NCBI GenBank assembly: GCA_010094045.1 | Contig: ML986802.1 | Span: 38,363-53,298, forward strand | DNA from: Lojkania enalia | Lineage: Eukaryota > Ascomycota > Dothideomycetes > Pleosporales | Length of the DNA: 14,936 nt | Reading direction: 5' to 3' | Part shown: positions 7,821 to 14,936 of the stretch, piece by piece | Position numbering within the stretch: the first letter of the stretch is position 1 | Layout: every line of letters begins with the position of its first letter | Made by a program: the position numbers and the translations under genes | Notes under the pieces: generated by a model | Database searches by the model: none | What the model was told of the DNA's origin: nothing | Seen by the model: only the letters and a program-made list of their open reading frames with translations

Positions 7821-8640
7821 AACAGTCATTTGGATGATACCTAATAGGAAAGTAGCCAGTACGGTGCTGGAATCAAATTCATAATTTTGAAAAGCATTTT
7901 ACTCCTTCAATTCGCAGGTTGCATCTATATATTTTGACGTAGATGATAGGCCCAGCTTTATCATCAGGTATAGAGGGATGTGTTGCGGTCCTTGAGATAT
8001 TGGCTGGTGTACTAGAAGAATATCTATTGTGAACAGAGTTTACGATATTTACTATAGTTGCTATAGGTGGCTTCAAGCCCATAAATATCAGTGAGTTGAG
8101 GTTAACGTACCTTACAAGCGAGCGGTCCACCCTATCAACTTTTTCAACCGTTATATATGTATAGCTCAACAACCAAGTAATATAATAACAATTTACAACT
8201 TGCGCGATTATTCTATAGAAATCTCTGCATCCTTCTAGCATATACGAGAATTATGGCCAGTCTTGCTGCAGCGGCTACAGCGCGCTTTGCACTATCCGCT
8301 CGTACCTGATCGCACTCTAAATTAGCGTATTATAGCCCGAATTTCCTCCTTATTATCCTTTTTTGTTGATAGGGCTCCTATAGCTAGCTGCATAGTGGTG
8401 CGAGCACTAGTTGGCTAGGCATAAGACAGTTGTACGGTGTACACAGCGTACGGGGATAGTAGGGTGGGCAACAGGTTTCTGGTTATCGCTCTATCTCTTC
8501 TATGTACAAACGGCGCGAGCGATATTTAAGGAGGCGCGCGCGGCGCACGGGCATCACGTGCGTAGTCCCGTGATACCCCTGCTAGCTATCGCCCTATCGC
8601 TCCGGCGTACGGACATTTTTAGTAATAATTATCTCTCCTT
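7821..8640. other. Met1 3' flank and right shoulder of the island, no supported gene
   Basis: The first 60-100 bp should hold Met1 transcript termination. A 120-codon minus-strand ORF with a true ATG (7879-8241) and an 80-codon plus-strand frame (8411-8653) show no family I recognise. From about 8270 the composition becomes mosaic, alternating GC-rich bits (GGCGCGCGCGGCGCACGGG at 8532-8551) with AT-rich ones, before CpA and TpG vanish at about 8640. I saw no tRNA or rRNA here. Confidence 0.5.
8546..8574. repeat. GC-rich double inverted repeat around CACGTG
   Basis: CACGGG (8546-8551) pairs with CCCGTG (8567-8572), and ATCACG (8553-8558) pairs with CGTGAT (8569-8574), so two alternative stems compete. 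A CACGTG box sits at 8555-8560. It is in the mosaic shoulder, beyond any supported gene. Confidence 0.5.
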
Positions 8641-8956
8641 ATACTTTTATTAGAGTCCTTTATACTTAAATTCGCCTTTTTTTCTACTATTTCTATTTTA
8701 TTACTACTTTATTTACTTTTTAAAGGCTAATAATTTTAATATATATTAATATAATCTAATATATTATTTTAATAGAACTTTTCTTAAACTAATTTAACTT
8801 CTTAAAAATAGAAGCTAGTAAAAAGTTTATTTTTTTTAAATTTAATTATAAATTAATATTAATTAAACTTTTAACTTATAATATAAAATACTATTAAATA
8901 AGTTACTCTATTAAATAAACTAAAATTTCTTAGTAGTAAATATAATAACTATAATA
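8641..8956. other. AT-rich RIP-degraded spacer, no gene seen
   Basis: CpA and TpG are essentially missing from here on. I recognise no frame or repeat between the island edge and the 5' end of the pogo copy at 8957. Confidence 0.55.
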
Positions 8957-10534
8957 TATAACGTATTCTACTATTAAAATAGCTAAACTATTAAAGCGGC
9001 TAGTTTTTTTTAGTATTATAAATACTATATACGAACTATAATAAATCTATAATATAATCTTCTATTAATTTAATAAGAAGATAGAATTAAGCTTATTTTA
9101 TAGGTATATAAATTAGGCTAATTTAAGAGCGTATAATATACTACTATAACTTTTAATATATAATATTAATAACTTTCTATTTAACTTTATAAAATTATAT
9201 TTCGCTCTTATATATAATTAAATTACTAGAAACTTATAGTAACTAAAGAATAAACAATTATATAATATATTCTTAACCTTAATTTATAAGTATTTATACT
9301 TTAGTTATATAAGGTAGTAGATATAGTAGATAAACTATTAGATATATATAGTAGTATATTTATAGAAAAGAATTAGTCTAAATAATTTATAATATATATA
9401 AATAAGCTTAAAATAGTTTTTAATTAAGTAAAGAATTACTAAAAAATAAAATAAGAGAATCTAAAAGTTATTAATATATAGTTTAAGCTTATATAAAATA
9501 CAATTATAAAATATAGTATATATAATAATAATATTTACAACTTTAATAAGATAGACTTTTAAATAGATATTATTAATACTATAAAGGTTATTATAGGTTT
9601 AAAATATTATATAAGACCTACTCTTATATAGTTAAATAATTATAAGTAGGTTATAGTTATCTAGAATATCTATACTACTATATATATAACCCTACTATTT
9701 ATTATCTATAAAAGATACGTCTATATCTCTATATAATATAAAAAAGTAGATATATTATATAATTGGAAAATTTTAGTCTTTAAGAACGGCTAAATAAATA
9801 ATACGCTTAGTTTTAAGTAGTTAAAGTACTTTAATAAATATATAAAAATATATTAGGTAGAGTTATATAAACTACTTATTTTAGACGGCTATAAAAACTA
9901 CCTTAACTAGAAATTTAAAGATTACTACTATATATAAAAGATTCTAACGTTTTATATACCTTCTTATTTATTATATATACTTTAGCTTCTTAATATAGTT
10001 TACTTTTTACTATTAAAGCTAAAGTACTTATAGTATATATAAGACTTAGTATACTAATATATCTACTATATTAATAAAAAAGGCTTTCTTCCAACTTTTA
10101 AGAACGCGTTTTTTAATATATTTACGTATAAGAACTATTAAAAGACCTTTAAAGTAATAGAAATTATTCCTCTAAATATATAGGTTATATTAAATTATTT
10201 TAATATATAACTATATACTCTACTAGAACTATTTTTATAAGAAGACTTCTAGTAGTTTAAAACTTTAAGTAAAATATATAAATTTAAGTTATAATTAATA
10301 CGTATATAAAAGTCCTTTATATAATTACTAAAAAAGGTATAAGAAGAATTCTTATAGCTTATAAAAGATACTAAATTAATACTATATTAGAATATACTTC
10401 TTTAAACTTACAACTCTAAGTTTAAAAAGTAATTAGAAAAAGTAACTAAGTATAAAACGCGTAAAAGAAAGTATATTTAGTATAGTAGTATAGTATTATA
10501 TAATAAGAGATCTTTATATATAGCTACTAAAGTA
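8957..10534 (+). mobile_element. RIP-degraded pogo/Fot1-type DNA transposon, copy P3 (3' end lost)
   Basis: The 5' terminus begins TATAACGTATTCTACT, in line with insertion at TA, followed by two 17-bp subterminal units and AGTATTATAAATACT. The downstream transposase frame is recognisable in one phase: a block ending NG (about 9784-9789) that aligns with the SDNGW region, then LLILDG (9872-9889) with the second catalytic Asp (9884-9886) intact and the next His codon now Tyr, then IPSYLLYIL*LLN (9956-9994) aligning with the CMPPHSSHxLQPLD block. There the Gln is a stop and the third catalytic Asp is Asn. A Lys/Arg-rich C-terminus follows (about 10440-10520). The changes fit TG-to-TA mutation. 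Homology to copy P2 stops at 10534, where retrotransposon-like DNA begins, so about 280 bp of the 3' end are missing. Confidence 0.85.
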
Positions 10535-11280
10535 TAATAATATAAAGAAATCGTTCTATAAAAAGCTTTATATATAATCTTATCTTAAAGCTTTTTATTT
10601 ATCTTATTCTACTTCTAGTTCTACCCCTTTTCTCTTCTGTATATAGTTATATACTCCCTTATAAGTAGCTTAGTAGTTCTTCTATATCCTTTTATATAAG
10701 GCTTATAGGTGTTAATAGAATTTCTAGGTTCTTAAACTCTTATATACTTCTATATACCTCTAAGTAGATTTATACTATATTTAGACCTATTATCTTATTT
10801 ACACTATTATATTATATAAAAGAACTTAATACTACTAGTAATAGCCTCTTTAATAATATCGTATTAATTATTTATTTAACTATATTTAAGTCTAAAATAT
10901 ATCTAATTTAGTTTAGATTATAATACTTATATACTATTATATTAAATTATTTAGTTATCTAGATAGGATCTTAGAGACTTTCTATTAATTAAAGCCTTTA
11001 AATTTAGAACTTCCTATCCTCTACAATTAGAATTGCCTTTAGAAAAGCCGCGTAGAGTATACCTAGGTAGAAACTTAGAGACTACTAATAATCTATTAGA
11101 ATTAGAGGTAACCGCTAATATCTAACTATAATTTACCTTCTAATTCTTATATTAGAACTAATATATACGTAAGTTATAGTAAGAGTAAACTTCTATCTAT
11201 ACGTATAGAATAACTATTACCTCTTATAAAGGGTCCTATAATAGGCGGACCCCTCTTTATAAAGTCTATAATAAAGAACC
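10535..11280 (+). repeat. Probable 5' LTR and leader of the gypsy relic
   Basis: This stretch lies between the pogo break and the first gag-like sequence. TATAATAATATAAAG at 10533 could be a RIP-altered TGTAAT... LTR start, and ACA at 10801-10803 could be an LTR end, giving about 270 bp. I cannot verify this because the matching 3' LTR is not in the window and no primer-binding site stands out. A hairpin (GGGTCC 11231-11236 with GGACCC 11247-11252, flanked by TTATAAA and TTTATAA) lies near its 3' end. Confidence 0.3.
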
Positions 11281-12420
11281 TATCTAATTTGGAGGAAAAT
11301 TAGAGTAAATTAACCCTTAAGGAATAAATCGCAATTTTATAAGAGGAGATTATATACTTAATATAATAGAGAACTATTAGTTCTAATTAACCTCTATAAA
11401 CTACCGAATCAGAACTAATAATATATTAAGAAACTTTTATAACTTTTCTAGTAAGAAACTTCTTAGCTACTTTTAAACCCTTTTAAGCCTACTTTACTAA
11501 ACGTATATCTAAGATTAAAAGCCTTATAGATAGTAGTAAACCTATATTTAAATAATAGTAAACTTTAATCTTAGACTAACTTAAGATTAATATAGATTAC
11601 TATCTAATAGAATATATATATATAGTATTAGTATAGAAATATATTTCTAATACTACGAAAGGGTATCTAGAGCTAAAATATCTAGCTAAATTAGACTAGT
11701 ATTAGTTTAAAAATATTAAAGAAATAATTTTACTTCTATAATTATATTTTATTATAGGTAATAAAGAGATAGAGGTATAATAGGCGTTTTAGGTCCTAAG
11801 GATAAATAAGGGAGAAGTATTCCCAACTTTTAAAGCTCACTTTATTAGTATAGCTATTAGAGGATCTGTATTCTAATTTAAGTAGTTCTTCTACCTATAG
11901 AATAGGATTCTCTCTAGTCTAAAGATATTAAACCTTAACTTTAAGCTTATATAAAAAAGCTTCTTTAATATTATAATCGCCTACTTAACAGCCTATAATA
12001 TAGAAAGAAGAAGTATTCCTAATTTTTTAGAACGAACTATTAGCCTATAGGTTACAGCTAAAATAAATTCGAATTAGTACCGGAAGGTTTTTAAGAGTTT
12101 ATCTAAGGTAACCTATAATCTAATACTACTCTAATCTACTCTAGTATTAATACCTTATTCTACTATAATTACTCTTTAATAATCTAGTAAAACTCCTATA
12201 TCTAAAAGGTATATAACTTTAAGTAATTACTATAATTATAGTAAACTAGAATACTTTATAAATAAATATACAGTCTTTAAAATATAAGAGATAGAGGTTA
12301 AATAAGAGAAGATTAAGGAAGAAGAGTTTCTAGACGTAAATAAGTACTACCTAGATAGTTTTTAGGTGGGAAATAGAGACGTCTAAAAAAACTCTCTATT
12401 CTAGACTTAAATAAGTATAA
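11280..12420 (+). pseudogene. gag relic with destroyed CCHC zinc knuckle
   Basis: A RIP-damaged frame whose clearest landmark is a 14-residue block at 12228-12269 with the CX2CX4HX4C spacing of retroviral-type zinc knuckles, in which all three Cys positions and the His are now Tyr. That is what TG-to-TA (Cys) and CpA-to-TpA (His) changes produce. The frame then runs acidic (EEEFLDVNKYYLDSF, about 12320-12362) and fades near 12400-12420. The left boundary is approximate. This frame is not the frame used by pol downstream. Confidence 0.65.
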
Positions 12421-12535
12421 CTTATTAAATATCGATTTGTTATATTTATTTAGAAGAAAGTACTTCTAAATTTCTACTATTCTATATTTAAAAGGTGTTA
12501 GTATATAACTAAACACCCTTATTAATACTAGTACT

Positions 12536-14936
12536 TAAAGCTTCCTATTCTTTAATTCTATAGTAGCTAGATTACTCTTCTAAACCCTATATATATTAAT
12601 ATAGTACTTACCCTTTAAAATTACTATTAAAGATTTTTAGGACTAAATCTAAACCTTAGTTAATTAGTATATCTACTTATACCTATAAATTAATAGAAGA
12701 ACTATCTAAAACTATTTATTTATTATTATAGATCTAGATATTTAGAATTGTATTATTAGTATTAAATAGTTATATTATTTTCAACTTTAGCTAGATACAG
12801 ATAAGAATCGGATTATATAGCCCTCTAAGTATCCTACTACTTATAATTCTTTACCTTCTCTTCTTATATAATTAACTTAGCTAATATATAATAAGAAGGT
12901 AGAGCTAGATATCCAGCAATATAACGCTCTATAAGAAAAGAACTAGTATTAGTAGTTTTATAGTCCGACTATCTATTATATTAAGGGTTTATTAAGACTG
13001 CTAAAACTATATTAGTTTTTTATAGCTTATAGTCTAAATAAACTTAGAGCTCTTATACGCCCGTATATAATAAAGTCTAAACTTAATCCGGAGAAAGTCT
13101 ATTCTCCTATTATTACTCTTATCTTAGCTAATACTTTCTATTTTAATATAAAGAGGAAAGAGAATAAGTTTTTCTCTATATCTCTATACAAAATTAAGCA
13201 GCTGATTAAAGATAAGTAAGCTCTAAAGCTAGAAGATAAGGCTGAAAATAAAGTACTAGTAAATCTCTAATTACTATCTAAATACTATAAGTATTAAAAT
13301 ATATTTAGTAAAACTATAGCTTATTAATTACTAGAATACCGCCTTTATAATTATAAGATTATCTTTATAGAACTCCTCTCTAATAGTTATAGTCTATTAT
13401 ATAAGTAGAATATTAAGGAGCTAGAGGTAATTAAGAAGTATATTATAGATAATCTATAGTATAGGTATATTAAGTAGAGTTGGAACTCTTTTATATTTCT
13501 AATCCTTTACATCCGTAAACTTAATAGCAACTTATATATCTGCGTAGATTATTATAAATTTAATACTCTTACCTATAAGAATATATATCTAATACTATAT
13601 ATAGATAAACTCCTATCTAAATCTACTAAAGTAGTAATTTTTACTAAATTTAATATTTACGCGGCCTTTAATAAGATTAGAATAGATCCTAGTTTTAAGG
13701 AATATACTATCTTTTAGACTTAATATAGAACCTATAAGTATAAAATTCTACCTTTTAAATTATATAATAGTCTAGTAACTTACTAGCGTTATATAAATGA
13801 CGTACTAATCGACTATCTAAATAACTTCTATATTACTTATCTAGATAATATTCTTGTCTACTCTAAAGACGAGGTAATATATACTATCTACGTTAAGAAA
13901 GTTCTTAAAAGATTACGTTAAATAGGGTTATAAGTTAATATTAAGAAAAGCGAATTTAATATTACTTAAACTAAATACCTTAGCTATATTCTTTTAAATA
14001 AAGGCCTTAAGGTTAATTTAGAAAAGGTAGAAGTACTATATAACTAACAGCTACCTACTACTATAATAGGTGTAAAATCCTTCTTAGGTTTTACTAGATT
14101 CTATTAATAGTTTATACTAGAATTCTCGCGTATTATAAAGCTAATTATTATACTATAAAACTCTATAACCTCTTTTATATAAACTTTAGAATGTAATATT
14201 ATCTTTAAGAAATTAAAGTTAGCCCTGTTAAATATACCTATACTCTACTACTTTAACCCTATATTAGAAATAAAAATAGAAACTAATACTTCTAATAGAA
14301 TAGTTATAAAAGTACTATTATAAAAATATTCTAACGGAAAATAGTACCCTATAACGTTCTATAGTAAAGTTCTATCCGGTTTAGAACTAAACTAGAAGAT
14401 TTATAATAAGAAACTATTCGCAATTATTACTACGTTTAAATAATAGAGGGTAGAACTTACTTTAGTAGCTACTAGGACTCTAGTATATACCAATTATTAC
14501 TTACTCGAATATTTTATAACTATAAAGGTACTTAATACTTAATAAGTTTATTAGACTAAGGAATTAGCTTAGTATCAGTTCCGAATCGAGTATACTCTAG
14601 ATAAGAATAATACTAGAATAGATATCCTTAATCATCGCGAATAAGATATAGAAAACTTAAAAGCAGCTTAAACTAATAACTAGTTAAAAGTCCTATTTAA
14701 ACCGTATCAACTTTACCCCTAAATTAATACCGAATTAGTCTAGTCTTATATTATTTAAATAATAACTTAAGCGGCTATACTAAACGTTATTAAAGGTTAG
14801 GAGTAGGTTATATTACTAAACTCTCTAGAGTTAATCGACGTATTACTATAAGAAAATTAAGCCTCCTTTACGTAAAAACGTACCCTCTTATCTTATAAGT
14901 ATTAGATAGAGAATAGACTACTCCTCTATAGTAATT
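12536..14936 (+). pseudogene. pol relic: protease, reverse transcriptase, RNase H, start of integrase region
   Basis: One frame can be followed with no detectable indel from about 12536 to the end, interrupted only by stops at former Gln/Trp codons. A protease-end-like segment (IDLDIQNCIISIK near 12717-12755) leads into the reverse transcriptase (about 13271-14110). In it the first catalytic Asp is Asn (13652-13654), the active-site box reads YLDN (13838-13849), and KSFLGFTRFY is intact (14075-14104). RNase H follows (about 14200-14600), its ETDAS-type block reading ETNTS (14279-14293), then SKVLSGLELN and NNTRIDILN. The last 200 bp match the linker and start of the integrase region, and the relic is cut by the window end. 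It lies in the -1 phase relative to the gag frame. Confidence 0.88.

Larger units (their letters stand above)
10535..14936 (+). mobile_element. RIP-degraded Ty3/gypsy LTR retrotransposon, running off the right edge
   Basis: The order leader, gag with zinc knuckle, protease, reverse transcriptase, RNase H and start of the integrase region is that of Ty3/gypsy (Metaviridae-type) fungal elements. The element begins where pogo copy P3 is cut, which suggests it inserted there or that the junction is a later rearrangement. No intact frame remains: Gln and Trp codons are stops throughout. The 3' LTR and most of the integrase are beyond the window, so full length is unknown. Confidence 0.88.

Noticed and set aside
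7821..8640. tRNA or 5S rRNA gene in the island shoulder
   Set aside because: I found no T-loop/B-box sequence with a matching acceptor stem, and no 5S-like core.
8411..8653. 80-codon plus-strand ORF
   Set aside because: It does not begin with ATG, crosses from the GC-rich patch into RIP-degraded DNA, and has no recognisable features.
8957..14936. Active transposable elements
   Set aside because: Stops in every coding frame and altered catalytic codons show that both the pogo and gypsy copies are inactive.

Overview
The window looks like nuclear DNA of a filamentous ascomycete (Pezizomycotina). Protein-coding genes carry very short introns (51-66 nt) with fungal GTRNGY donors and CTAAC/CTAAT-like branch points. 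The flanks are extremely AT-rich, with CpA/TpG almost absent and TpA in excess, which is the footprint of repeat-induced point mutation (RIP). I cannot name the species; a Sordariomycete is a reasonable guess only.

Layout. Positions 1 to about 2580 are RIP-degraded AT-rich DNA. They hold a minus-strand pogo/Fot1-type DNA transposon running off the left edge (1-1408), the 3' third of a second copy (about 1720-2242), and an unidentified minus-strand coding relic (about 2290-2570). Positions 2580-8640 are a base-balanced island. Its edge carries small repeats: a palindrome, a 70-bp tandem duplication and a 12-bp minisatellite. It contains three intact, spliced genes: a SUR7/PalI-family eisosome membrane protein (minus, 3340-4219), a Rogdi/Rav2 V-ATPase assembly factor (plus, 4812-5823) and Met1, uroporphyrinogen-III C-methyltransferase (plus, 6140-7820). 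Positions 8640-14936 are again RIP-degraded: a third pogo copy (plus, 8957-10534), broken where a Ty3/gypsy LTR retrotransposon relic begins; gag and pol of that relic run to the right edge.

The genes are housekeeping functions with no obvious joint pathway: plasma-membrane domain organisation, vacuolar acidification, and siroheme for sulfite/nitrite reduction. SUR7 and Rogdi are divergent and share a promoter region with two CACGTG boxes; Met1 follows Rogdi in the same direction. All three are fully explained once introns are placed. What looks like a frame break in Met1 is a 55-nt intron, and the SUR7 gene hides a 66-nt intron that keeps the frame open.

The most notable structure is the arrangement: a 6-kb island of intact genes between two inverted, outward-transcribed copies of the same dead pogo element, with sharp RIP edges. 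I found no convincing new molecular system; the points worth following are the inverted-repeat bracket, the variable 17-bp subterminal repeat, the hidden in-frame intron, and the boundary repeats.
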